Shown: positions 16,367 through 24,961 of the stretch, in pieces
Position numbering within the stretch: the stretch's first letter is position 1
Layout: each line of letters begins with the position of its first letter
Assembly (NCBI RefSeq): GCF_900142215.1
Contig: NZ_FRAC01000028.1
Location: forward strand, 1-64,000
Direction: 5' to 3'
Source: Anaerocolumna jejuensis DSM 15929
GTDB lineage: Bacteria > Bacillota > Clostridia > Lachnospirales > Lachnospiraceae
Length of the DNA stretch: 64,000 nucleotides
Translations under genes and position numbers: made by a program
The notes under the pieces: generated by a model
Told to the model about the DNA's origin: nothing
Seen by the model: only the letters and a program-made list of their open reading frames with translations
The model's database searches: none

Positions 16367-17305
16367 ATGGCAAGAACGAAAACAGAAACAGGGCATATTT
16401 TAAGAAAAATGAAACGGTATATTCCGCTATATCTTATGATGTTTCCTGGTTTGTTGTATTTTTTTATTAATAATTATATTCCAATGGCCGGTATTACAAT
16501 CGCCTTCCGAAATTATAATGTGAAAAAGGGGCTATTCGGCAGTGACTTTATAGGGCTGAGAAATTTTGGGTTTCTATTTAAGTCAGATGATTTATGGAAA
16601 ATAACCAAAAACACGATGTGTTACAATATCAGCTTTATCTTATTGGATTTGCTCTTAGGCGTATTCTTTGCAATCTGTATTTGTGAAATCAGGAACAAAA
16701 AAGCCCGGAAAGTATATCAAAGTGCGATACTGCTTCCGTATGTTATGTCAATTGTTATTGTAGCTTATATGGTATATGGTTTTTTTAACTCAGATTATGG
16801 TTTTATTAACAATACTGTTTTAGAAGGCTTAAAGCTCCAGCCTGTTACCTGGTATAGTGAACCGAAGTATTGGCCATTTATTCTGACCTTTGTTCATTGC
16901 TGGATTGGCGTAGGCTATGGTTGCATGATTTATATAGCCTCTATCCTTGGTATGGATGAGGCTATGTTCGAGGCTGCTAAAATCGATGGGGCTACCAAGC
17001 TGCAACAGATTCGTCTATTAATAATCCCCCTGTTAAAGGGAACTATGATTACCATGGTGCTGCTTTCAGTAGGCAAGATTTTTTATAGTGATTTTGGCTT
17101 ATTTTATCAGGTGCCACAAAACTCAGGTACATTATATAGCGTAACTGATACGATTGATACATATGTATACCGTTCTTTATTGCAGATTGGTAATATTGGA
17201 ATGTCTGCAGCCGCAGGTTTTTATCAATCCATATTAGGGTTTATTTTTGTTGTTACAGCTAATCTGATCGTTCGTAAAATTGATAAAGACAGCGCATTGT
17301 TCTAA
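16367..17305 (+). CDS. ABC sugar transporter permease, LplB type
   Basis: About 312 aa with six predicted membrane helices. The start helix LYLMMFPGLLYFFINNYIPM and the binding-protein-dependent EAA loop (FEAAKIDGATKLQQIRLLII) are clear. An upstream TTG frame (16325) overlaps the hairpin; ATG 16367 with AAGGAGA 6 bp before is chosen. It forms the membrane channel with the next gene. Confidence 0.93.
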   Translation: MARTKTETGHILRKMKRYIPLYLMMFPGLLYFFINNYIPMAGITIAFRNYNVKKGLFGSDFIGLRNFGFLFKSDDLWKITKNTMCYNISFILLDLLLGVFFAICICEIRNKKARKVYQSAILLPYVMSIVIVAYMVYGFFNSDYGFINNTVLEGLKLQPVTWYSEPKYWPFILTFVHCWIGVGYGCMIYIASILGMDEAMFEAAKIDGATKLQQIRLLIIPLLKGTMITMVLLSVGKIFYSDFGLFYQVPQNSGTLYSVTDTIDTYVYRSLLQIGNIGMSAAAGFYQSILGFIFVVTANLIVRKIDKDSALF

Positions 17306-17316
17306 GGAGGTTGCAT

Positions 17317-18198
17317 ATGAAATCAAAAGAATCCACCAAGACCCAGATATTTTGCCATAGTGTTCTGGTCGCCATATTGATAATAGCAGTAATTCCATTT
17401 CTTTTATTGTTTATGTCTTCTATTACAGATGAAAGCAGTCTGATTGCAAATGGCTATAGTTTCTTTCCGAAGGACATCAGTTTGAATGCCTATAGGTATA
17501 TTTGGGGTTCGAAGGCCGAGATTTTTAGGGCTTATGGGATCACAATACTGGTAACCTTTACTGGTACCTTTTTACACCTGACATTGGCTTCTTTATTGGC
17601 ATATCCGCTGTCCTTGGACAATTTGCCGGGAAAGAAATTTTTTACCTTTTATATTGTGTTTACCATGTTATTCAGCGGGGGTCTGGTGCCTCAATATCTC
17701 ATGTGGACGGGAATATTTCATATAAAGAATACTATCTTTGCCTATATTCTGCCGAGATTTATGTTAAGCGCAATGAACGTTATTATTATCCGAAGTTTTT
17801 TTAAAGCCAATATCCCTTCCGCTTTGTATGAAGCAGCAAGAATTGACGGCGCCAGTGAGTTTAAAGTGTTTTTAACAGTGGTACTGCCTTTGGGTAAGCC
17901 TATTCTGGTGTCCATGGGTGTATTTGCCGGTTTAAATTACTGGAATGATTGGACGAATGGATTATATTATGTAAATGAGAAGGGTCTGTATGGTATTCAG
18001 AACTTAATTAATATGATGATTACGGATGTGCAGTTTTTGTCCTCCAACAGTGTAGGAAGTGCACTTATAGCAGAAATACCCGCTACTACAGTAAGAATGG
18101 CCATTGCATTTATTGCCATGATTCCGATATTGATAATCTTTCCCTTTCTGCAGAAATATTTCCAAAAGGGCATGACCGTAGGAGCAGTTAAAGGATAG
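17317..18198 (+). CDS. ABC sugar transporter permease, LplC/YtcP type
   Basis: About 293 aa with six helices and EAA loop YEAARIDGASEFKVFLTVVL. It ends QKYFQKGMTVGAVKG, the hallmark tail of this subfamily. ATG 17317 follows AAGGAGG by 6 bp; the ribosome site overlaps the stop of the previous permease, so translation is coupled. Confidence 0.93.
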   Translation: MKSKESTKTQIFCHSVLVAILIIAVIPFLLLFMSSITDESSLIANGYSFFPKDISLNAYRYIWGSKAEIFRAYGITILVTFTGTFLHLTLASLLAYPLSLDNLPGKKFFTFYIVFTMLFSGGLVPQYLMWTGIFHIKNTIFAYILPRFMLSAMNVIIIRSFFKANIPSALYEAARIDGASEFKVFLTVVLPLGKPILVSMGVFAGLNYWNDWTNGLYYVNEKGLYGIQNLINMMITDVQFLSSNSVGSALIAEIPATTVRMAIAFIAMIPILIIFPFLQKYFQKGMTVGAVKG

Positions 18199-18255
18199 GC
18201 TGGAAGTAACGTAAAGATATATTTTTATTGATAATAATTGTAGTAATATGAAAAA

Positions 18256-18292
18256 GGGGATGCGGCGCAAAACAAGTGCAGCATCCCCCTTG
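18256..18292 (+). terminator. terminator of the first transporter operon
   Basis: GGGGATGC (18256-18263) pairs with GCATCCCC (18281-18288), then CCTTGTT. The loop holds GCAAAACAAGTGCAGC, also found at 2957-2972. Confidence 0.65.
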
Positions 18293-18443
18293 TTAGTTAG
18301 CTTTATTACAGGCATAATATAAGAGAGCTGTAAAGCATTATTGGTATATTGACGTGAATAAATAACTGTCTTACAATATTCTAAAAAACCGGTTCAGGGA
18401 GAAGATACCAACATATTCCTATGGGTAAAGGAAGATAAAGAAT

Positions 18444-20102
18444 ATGAAAAAAAAGTACACACTAAGAGAAGTGAATAAACTGTTGGCAGTAAGCGGATTA
18501 ATTTTGGTAATTGTATTTGGCGTAGCATTATATGGTACGAGTAAAGTACACAAATGGTGCCAGGAATATATTACCCATCTGGCAGAAGGCTATGGAAATG
18601 AGCAGAATAACCGCCTGGAACAGATTCAGAATCAAATGCTGAAGACGTTAATGAGTACTAAAATGGATTATATCCGTTTGGCGAAGGATGAGCTTGAAAC
18701 ATACAACTATTACTATGATTTAGGGTCGGAATATAGCACAATGCGGGAAAATGGTCTGCAAAACTTTAACTTTTTTCTTTATTTTCAAAAAAATAAGGAA
18801 ATGGTGGAATTGGGAATGCCGGTAAATTTATCAAAAGAACAGATTTTTGGAATGAGGCGGACCATTAAGGAATTGGGAGAATCCGGAGAACTGTATGAGA
18901 AAGCACCAAGAAAATGGACCGAAATTACAATTAATAATAAGCAGTATATGATTCTTTGTTACCGGTACATGGATAGAATCATAGGTGTCTATGTTCCTGT
19001 TAATCATTTTTTAAGTATCAATCAAGTTGCTTCTTTGACAAAAAAAGATTTTGTACTATTGGTTGAGCATGGGGAACCATTGACAGCGGTTAATAAGTAT
19101 GTTAAGAAGAACATAGAGCATAACAGTTTTTTGGGGCTTTACAGCAGATACATCACAGCAGATATGCCTATAAATAACAGTGAAGTCAGTATTCGTGTAG
19201 TCGCATATGCCTATGGTGTATTAGGCGAGATTACCAATATTCAGGTGTTATTTTTAGGAATATCCGCAGGCTTCATCCTCATTAGTGTAGGTATTCTGAT
19301 GTATATTGTACAAAGGGTATTGATACCTGTATATAATTTTTCCAGGGAACTTGAAGGGATAGGAGAGCCTGCCCGTAAGATGGCGGACAATTCTTTCCAT
19401 GAGTTAAGCAATGCTGCCGAAATCTATAATCGTTTAAACCAGCAGTTAGAAAGTATTAAAATAGATTTATATGAAGAAAAACTAGAAAAGCAAAAGGCTT
19501 CCCTGGAATTCTTGCAGCTGCAGATTAAGCCTCATTTCTTTATTAACTGCTTAAACACCATTTATTATATGGTGGAGTCCGAGCATTATGATAGGATAAA
19601 GCAAATGACAGTTTACGTGTCAGATTACCTGAGATACAAGTTTAAAGATGGTATTCGTCTGGTGAAACTCAGCGAGGAATTAAAGAATGTTGAAAATTAT
19701 CTGCATATATATGAATTATGGTATGGAGATATTTTTTGCTATAAATTGCAGAATACATTGAAAGAGCAGGAAGTTGAGTTCTTGCCTATGGGAATACAGA
19801 TTCTAATAGAAAATACAATAAAATATGCAGTTGGATTTGGGGATAAGGTCTTAATTTATTTAAAGACGGAGCAGGAAGAAAGTCAGCTGCATGTGACATA
19901 TTATGATTCAGGGCCGGGATATCCCGCTGAATACTTGAAAGCTGAGATAAATAATACACGGGGTTCAGATAATCATATTGGTTTGGTTAATTTGGAACAA
20001 AGAATTAAAATTTTGTATGGTGATAGAGGAAAAATAGAGCTAAGTAATCAGGAGGAAGCCGGTGCACGTGCGGACATTTGGATACCATTTCACCCTATGT
20101 AG
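18444..20102 (+). CDS. YesM-type sensor histidine kinase
   Basis: 552 aa. A membrane helix near residues 12-32, an extracellular sensor region (about 35-265), and a second helix (about 267-292) are visible. A linker leads to the His_kinase domain with phospho-acceptor His in LQIKPHFFINCLNTIY (about 360-375). The HATPase region shows N-box GIQILIENTIKYA and DSGPGYP. It is the likely partner of the response regulator at 6768, on the opposite flank of the locus. A GGAAG site precedes the ATG. It is monocistronic. Confidence 0.92.
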   Translation: MKKKYTLREVNKLLAVSGLILVIVFGVALYGTSKVHKWCQEYITHLAEGYGNEQNNRLEQIQNQMLKTLMSTKMDYIRLAKDELETYNYYYDLGSEYSTMRENGLQNFNFFLYFQKNKEMVELGMPVNLSKEQIFGMRRTIKELGESGELYEKAPRKWTEITINNKQYMILCYRYMDRIIGVYVPVNHFLSINQVASLTKKDFVLLVEHGEPLTAVNKYVKKNIEHNSFLGLYSRYITADMPINNSEVSIRVVAYAYGVLGEITNIQVLFLGISAGFILISVGILMYIVQRVLIPVYNFSRELEGIGEPARKMADNSFHELSNAAEIYNRLNQQLESIKIDLYEEKLEKQKASLEFLQLQIKPHFFINCLNTIYYMVESEHYDRIKQMTVYVSDYLRYKFKDGIRLVKLSEELKNVENYLHIYELWYGDIFCYKLQNTLKEQEVEFLPMGIQILIENTIKYAVGFGDKVLIYLKTEQEESQLHVTYYDSGPGYPAEYLKAEINNTRGSDNHIGLVNLEQRIKILYGDRGKIELSNQEEAGARADIWIPFHPM

Positions 20103-20394
20103 CCACGGCAATTGCCTTGCGGTAGCTAAAAAAACGCGGTGACCTCATCTCCATTCCGCAAGTCATTGATGCACTCCACTTACACCTTTTCTTTTAACCT
20201 CCTTTCCGGTAACAAAAGACCATTCTTTTTCTTAGATGCTTTGCAATCCTGGTTATACTGGTTTATTGCGTAAGGCTTATAAGACCACTCGTACTAATCT
20301 TACAAGTTTGTTAGTTTATTGTAAGGAAAAACGATGGTTTTGCACTCCTTTTACTGCTATACTGAAAATACAAAGTATGAAGGGAGTGGTTTTA
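20103..20394. other. intergenic between the kinase and transglycosylase genes
   Basis: A weak hairpin around 20100-20128 (TAGC...GCTA with inner GGCAATTGCC) could end the kinase transcript. The open frame from 20236 to 20394 has no ribosome site and is not counted as coding. Confidence 0.4.
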
Positions 20395-21024
20395 ATGAAA
20401 AATAAAATAATTAGAATCAATATATTGGTACTTGTAATAATCGGCTTAATTGCCGGTATTGTAAAAATATCTCCTGTCGTATTTACAGGATATGAAATGT
20501 ATAAAAATGCAACGGAAACAATGAGTATACAGGACAAAATAGAGGAGATCAAGCAAAAAAAAGATTATATTACATTTGATAAGATACCGGAAGAATATAT
20601 AAAACAAGTGTTAAAGTCGGAGGACAGACGTTTTTATTATCATTTTGGCTTTGACCCGATTTCTACTGCAAGGGCTATGGCAAATAACATAATTGCAGGA
20701 AGCTATTCACAAGGGGGCAGCACCATTACCCAGCAGCTTGCAAAAAATATGTACTTTTCTTTTGAAAAGAAATATGAAAGAAAGGTAGCAGAGCTTTTTG
20801 TTGCTTACCATCTTGAAAAAGAACTTACCAAAGATGAGATATTGGAACTCTATTGCAATATTGCTTATTACGGGGAAGGCTGTTATGGATTAAAGGAAGC
20901 AGCAAAACATTATTATGGTGTAAATCCTTTAAAATTATCTCATGCACAAATCAAAGCACTTGTCTGGACGATAAAAAGCCCGAATAACTACAATCCCCAT
21001 GTTTACAGAGGAAGCATAGCTTGA
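20395..21024 (+). CDS. monofunctional peptidoglycan glycosyltransferase (GT51), short C-terminus
   Basis: 209 aa. An N-terminal membrane anchor (about 5-25) is followed by a GT51 domain that polymerises lipid II into glycan strands outside the membrane. Family motifs: EDRRFYYHFGFD (catalytic Glu), GGSTITQQLAKNMYF, KVAELFVAYHLEKELTKDEI, ELYCNIAYYGEGCYGLKEAA. It stops right after IKSPNNYNPHVYRGSIA, where related enzymes run on for another helix with an R-x-x-x-VL motif, so the last part is missing or unusually short. ATG 20395 with GGGAG is preferred over the long frame from 20236. Confidence 0.85.
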   Translation: MKNKIIRINILVLVIIGLIAGIVKISPVVFTGYEMYKNATETMSIQDKIEEIKQKKDYITFDKIPEEYIKQVLKSEDRRFYYHFGFDPISTARAMANNIIAGSYSQGGSTITQQLAKNMYFSFEKKYERKVAELFVAYHLEKELTKDEILELYCNIAYYGEGCYGLKEAAKHYYGVNPLKLSHAQIKALVWTIKSPNNYNPHVYRGSIA

Positions 21025-21143
21025 GATTAAAATGCGGAGTAAGGGTTGATAGTTCCAGGTTTGATGCCCTGTTGTTTTGGGTATTAAGTGGTAAACAGAG
21101 AGATTAATTTAAAACAAATAAAGCTATCATATGGTTAAAGTTA

Positions 21144-21184
21144 AGAGATTATGTTTTTTATGAAATAACATAGTCTCTTTTTTA
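21144..21184 (+). terminator. terminator after the transglycosylase gene
   Basis: AGAGATTATGTT (21144-21155) pairs with AACATAGTCTCT (21167-21178) with one G-T pair, then a run of T to 21183. Confidence 0.8.
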
Positions 21185-21584
21185 GCAATTCCAATGTGCC
21201 GTAAGTGAAACGTGATACATAGAATATCATGATTTTGAGTAATAACTACAATTAATGAAAGCGGTATTCGCAATACAAGGCATCCCGAATTCACCAGAAT
21301 AATCAAATCCATTTCTATATAACAATAACAATTTCTAGCTGCCTTATGCTATTTCCTTGGTACATTCTCCGTATATTCTTATAATAAATCATACTTTATA
21401 AATTGCAAAGCAGAATGGCAGGTATTTTCAGGTAACGGAAATTCAAGGTTCCTATAAATACCGTAAAATAAATTTAATCTTGATAATATGCAATGAAAGT
21501 GTATAATTATAATATGCCAACAAAGAATTATTACACAGTTATTCTATATACCATAGGAAAATACGTACTTAAAGGAGTATTACC
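21185..21584. other. intergenic, no gene seen
   Basis: About 400 bases of AT-rich sequence before the aminotransferase. AAAGGAG (21571-21577) is its ribosome site. No convincing promoter pair or structured RNA was found. Confidence 0.5.
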
Positions 21585-22760
21585 ATGCAGTTTGCCAAAA
21601 GAATGGAGCAGTTTGGAGATGGAATATTTACCAGACTGTCTGAAATAAAAAGAAGAAAAATGGCTGAAGGCGAGGAAGTTATTGACTTAAGTGTGGGGAC
21701 ACCGAACATTCCTCCTGCACAGCATATAATAGATGCCATTGTAGATGCTGCCTCTGATAAGAAGAATTATATTTATGCATTAAATGATCAGGAGGATTTA
21801 CTGGAGGCTGTCAGTGTCTGGTATAAAAACAGATACGGCGTTAATCTGAAGCCTGAAACAGAAATCTGTTCTTTGTTAGGCTCACAGGAAGGGCTTGCAC
21901 ATATTTCCCTATCCATCCTGGATGCAGGGGACTTAGCCTTGGTACCGGACCCCTGTTATCCTATTTTTGCAGATGGGCCCAGGCTGGCAGGGGCCAGACT
22001 CTATTACATGCCTCAGAAAAAAGAGAATGGATACATCATCCAATTGCAGGATATTCCGGAAGCAATAGCCAGGGAAGCAAAATTTATGATTGTTTCTTAT
22101 CCGAATAATCCCACAACCAGATTGGCGCCGGATTCCTTTTATAGGGAATTGATAGATTTTGCAAAGAAATATGATATTATTGTGCTTCATGATAATGCCT
22201 ACAGTGAGTTGGTCTTTGGAGATAGAAAAGGGGGAAGCTTCCTCGCTTTTCCCGGCGGGAAAGATGTGGGAGTGGAATTTAACTCTTTATCCAAGACCTA
22301 TGGTCTGGCAGGTGCCAGAATTGGTTTTTGCTTAGGGAATGCCGGGGTCATTTCCCGCCTTAAGACCCTGAAATCCAATATGGACTATGGTATGTTCCTG
22401 CCCTTGCAAAAAGCAGCTATTGCTGCCGTTACGGGGGAACAAAGCTGTGTGGAGGTTACCAGAAGGACCTATGAAAGGCGCAGGGATATTTTGTGTGAGG
22501 GATTGACTGCCCTGGGATGGAAGGTGGAAAAACCGGAAGCTACCATGTTTGTCTGGGCTGCCATACCTGCCTGGTACAGCAGTTCAGAAACATTTGCCCT
22601 GGACTTGGTGGAAAAGGCAGGGGTATTAGTAACTCCCGGAAGCGCTTTTGGACCTTCCGGAGAAGGACATGTGAGAATGGCACTGGTGCAGGAGGAAGGG
22701 GTATTAATAAGGGGATTAGATTTGATACGAGACAGCGGACTGTTCGGTACCGTAAGATAG
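21585..22760 (+). CDS. PLP-dependent class I/II aminotransferase
   Basis: 391 aa, fold type I. Markers in order: N-terminal substrate segment DLSVGTPNIPPA, the Gly-Ser turn LLGSQEGLAH, SYPNNPTTRLAPDSFY, HDNAYSELVF, and the PLP-binding Lys in SLSKTYGLAGARIGF. The C-lobe Arg is probably in GHVRMALV. It is closest in style to DapL/AspC-like enzymes of Clostridia; the amino donor is not determinable. AAAGGAG sits before the ATG. Part of a similar coding segment survives as a scar near 35914. Confidence 0.88.
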   Translation: MQFAKRMEQFGDGIFTRLSEIKRRKMAEGEEVIDLSVGTPNIPPAQHIIDAIVDAASDKKNYIYALNDQEDLLEAVSVWYKNRYGVNLKPETEICSLLGSQEGLAHISLSILDAGDLALVPDPCYPIFADGPRLAGARLYYMPQKKENGYIIQLQDIPEAIAREAKFMIVSYPNNPTTRLAPDSFYRELIDFAKKYDIIVLHDNAYSELVFGDRKGGSFLAFPGGKDVGVEFNSLSKTYGLAGARIGFCLGNAGVISRLKTLKSNMDYGMFLPLQKAAIAAVTGEQSCVEVTRRTYERRRDILCEGLTALGWKVEKPEATMFVWAAIPAWYSSSETFALDLVEKAGVLVTPGSAFGPSGEGHVRMALVQEEGVLIRGLDLIRDSGLFGTVR

Positions 22761-22937
22761 CCGTATTATAATGCCGGATAAAAACTTTAAATACTTAATC
22801 TGAGAAAATTCAGAGTTTTATATTTGTAGTACATATAGATGTATTTATAATACGTTTAAGTTAATAGGGAATATGCGGACACGGGGATTATAGAATCTCG
22901 ACTTTACGCAGAAGATAATCTGTGATATATTTTAAAT

Positions 22938-24515
22938 ATGAGGAAAAAAAGAGCAATATTACTAATAGTATGTTTTCTGATAGCAATTTTATTGGGCAGA
23001 AATTCCAAAACAATTTCTGCTGCAACTTTTTCATTTGCTTTTTTTTATAATAACTCCTGTGCATCCTGTAAAGAAGATGAAGATATTTACCAACTCTTTA
23101 ACCGATGCTTTTCTTCTGAAGAAAAGGCACAGATGGATTATGAAATCTTTGTTTATAATGTGTTTCAACAATCTGGAAAGGAGGTTTATAAAAAATATTG
23201 CAAGGACTACCAGATTGATAATTCGGCGGACGAGTTCCCAATGCTGGTAATTAATGGGCAGTGGATTACGGGCTATGACGAGATTGAACGGTATTTGAAG
23301 AATGATTTCATAATAGAAAAAGAAGACTTAAGGATTAAACAAGATAATGGACAAAAACAAAAGGATAAATCTAATTCTGAGCAGAAAAATAAGGTTGAGG
23401 GTGATACAGGCACTTCAATTGTGGACCAATTAACTCGAAATTCCAGAGAAAAAAATATCAAGAATGATGATAAATATTTGCTGTTGTTTACAACCTATTC
23501 TTGTGAAGAATGTGAGAAGGTTAAGGAATTTCTAAAAGAAATTGATTCTTCTGTTATCATAGAAGAGTATAACATTGGTGCAGAAAATGCAGTTGAGATA
23601 CTGCAAACCTTGTATGCCTATTATCATGTAGCGGATAGTAGACAACATGTACCAACCATTTTTATGGGAAATCAGGTTTTTACTGGGCAAGAAGAAATCA
23701 TTACAGCCTTAAGTCGAGAAGACACATTTACGAATGCAACTTATGGGACAATGATTGAAGCAATTAAAAAAAATATGGGAACCGAAACCATTAGTAAGAC
23801 GAGCTATTTAGCCTTGTTTGGATCCGGCCTGCTTGCAGGGTTTAATCCTTGTGGTATTTCAATGCTGCTGATGCTGTTATCTATCTTATTAACTGCTCAA
23901 TCGGGAGTGTTGAGAAATGGTATGCTATATATCCTTGCCAAGATTATCACTTATTTTAGTATTGGAATAGGATCATATTTTGCCGTAGCTGCTGTTTTTT
24001 CGGATCAATTAAAAAGTATCAGCAGAATTTTTACAATAGTAGTATCAGGGATAATTTTGATGCTTGCGGTTATGAATTTTGTGGATTTTATAAATGTAAA
24101 ACGAGAGCAGTTTGGCAAAATCCATATGCAGCTTCCTGTTAATTTACGGACTTTTAATCATCATATGATTAAAAAAATGGGGAATGTATCAGAAAAATTC
24201 ATACCCTTATTGGCATTTGCTCTGGGAATTGTAATATCCTTCGGTGAATTTTTTTGCACCGGTCAGATTTATATGGCATCCATATTATATATGTTTCGAA
24301 CACATTCCGAGAGTATTTTACAGATAATAAGTATGTTCCTGGTATATGTAGGAGCTATGTCAATTCCAACAATAGCTGTACTTATGGTAGTTTATAAAAC
24401 AAAGACAACGAATGTGGTTTCAGAGTTCATGCTGCATCGTATGGGTTTAATAAAGTTATTTAATGGAATTTTATTTTTATTATTTTTTATTTATATGGTG
24501 TTTAGTTTAATATAA
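22938..24515 (+). CDS. thioredoxin-like/CcdA (DsbD-type) membrane fusion protein
   Basis: 525 aa. A signal or anchor helix (about 5-27) precedes a first thioredoxin-like segment with CxxC (NNSCASCKED, about 39-48). A charged linker (about 130-180) and a second thioredoxin-like segment with CxxC (TYSCEECEKV) follow. The membrane part from about 290 has six or more helices, with FNPCGISMLLMLLS and FGEFFCTGQIYMAS supplying the CcdA cysteine pair. It should pass electrons from cytoplasm to extracytoplasmic disulfides. Two external redox domains in front of one CcdA core is an uncommon order. No obvious SD precedes ATG 22938. Confidence 0.8.
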   Translation: MRKKRAILLIVCFLIAILLGRNSKTISAATFSFAFFYNNSCASCKEDEDIYQLFNRCFSSEEKAQMDYEIFVYNVFQQSGKEVYKKYCKDYQIDNSADEFPMLVINGQWITGYDEIERYLKNDFIIEKEDLRIKQDNGQKQKDKSNSEQKNKVEGDTGTSIVDQLTRNSREKNIKNDDKYLLLFTTYSCEECEKVKEFLKEIDSSVIIEEYNIGAENAVEILQTLYAYYHVADSRQHVPTIFMGNQVFTGQEEIITALSREDTFTNATYGTMIEAIKKNMGTETISKTSYLALFGSGLLAGFNPCGISMLLMLLSILLTAQSGVLRNGMLYILAKIITYFSIGIGSYFAVAAVFSDQLKSISRIFTIVVSGIILMLAVMNFVDFINVKREQFGKIHMQLPVNLRTFNHHMIKKMGNVSEKFIPLLAFALGIVISFGEFFCTGQIYMASILYMFRTHSESILQIISMFLVYVGAMSIPTIAVLMVVYKTKTTNVVSEFMLHRMGLIKLFNGILFLLFFIYMVFSLI

Positions 24516-24804
24516 TCCGGTCTATCTTTTCAAAAGTACATAAATCCATAAGGAGCTGACAACCTTCACTTTGTTCAGCTTCTATTAATTTAATTAATAA
24601 TTCTTCCGTGATACGTAGTCTTACTGCTGTTCGGTGAATGTCACAAGGTTCTGGGTCATTAAAAAAACGGTTACTCTCATCTTTAATAACGGAGTCCTTC
24701 AAGGGGATATCTTTCAGAAAACCTTGGTAAATGCATGTGCTATTATAAAAAAGTTGGATACTAGGTTGTAGGGGCGATTTATGAGATTTATGATTAAAAA
24801 ACAT
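24502..24804 (-). CDS. small protein of unknown function
   Basis: 100 aa on the minus strand, converging on and overlapping the CcdA fusion by 14 bases. TAGGAGT lies 5 bp before the ATG on its own strand, which supports a real gene. The C-terminal half (HRTAVRLRITEELLIKLIEA then EQSEGCQLLMDLC) is helical and charged. The family is not recognised. Confidence 0.6.
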   Translation of the reverse strand: MFFNHKSHKSPLQPSIQLFYNSTCIYQGFLKDIPLKDSVIKDESNRFFNDPEPCDIHRTAVRLRITEELLIKLIEAEQSEGCQLLMDLCTFEKIDRIILN

Positions 24805-24916
24805 ATTTTACTCCTAATTTCTTATTTTTTATTAAAATATATTCATATAATACTATAAGATTTGTAATTTTTCAATGCCCTTCAAATACAGCTCACAAAT
24901 CTAAAGAAAGGAAGCC

Positions 24917-24961
24917 ATGATGTTTAGCATTTATAAACATCATACGACTATATATGAATAA
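24917..24961 (+). CDS. 14-codon leader ORF overlapping the AraC regulator start
   Basis: ATG 24917 has AAAGGAAG just upstream and encodes MMFSIYKHHTTIYE, stopping at TAA 24959-24961. The regulator start (ATG 24954) lies inside its last codons in another frame and has no ribosome site of its own. Translation of the regulator probably depends on termination and reinitiation. Confidence 0.45.
   Translation: MMFSIYKHHTTIYE

Noticed and set aside
20236..20394. N-terminal extension of the GT51 transglycosylase
   Set aside because: The extension has no ribosome site and no family similarity; ATG 20395 has GGGAG and opens the usual membrane anchor.
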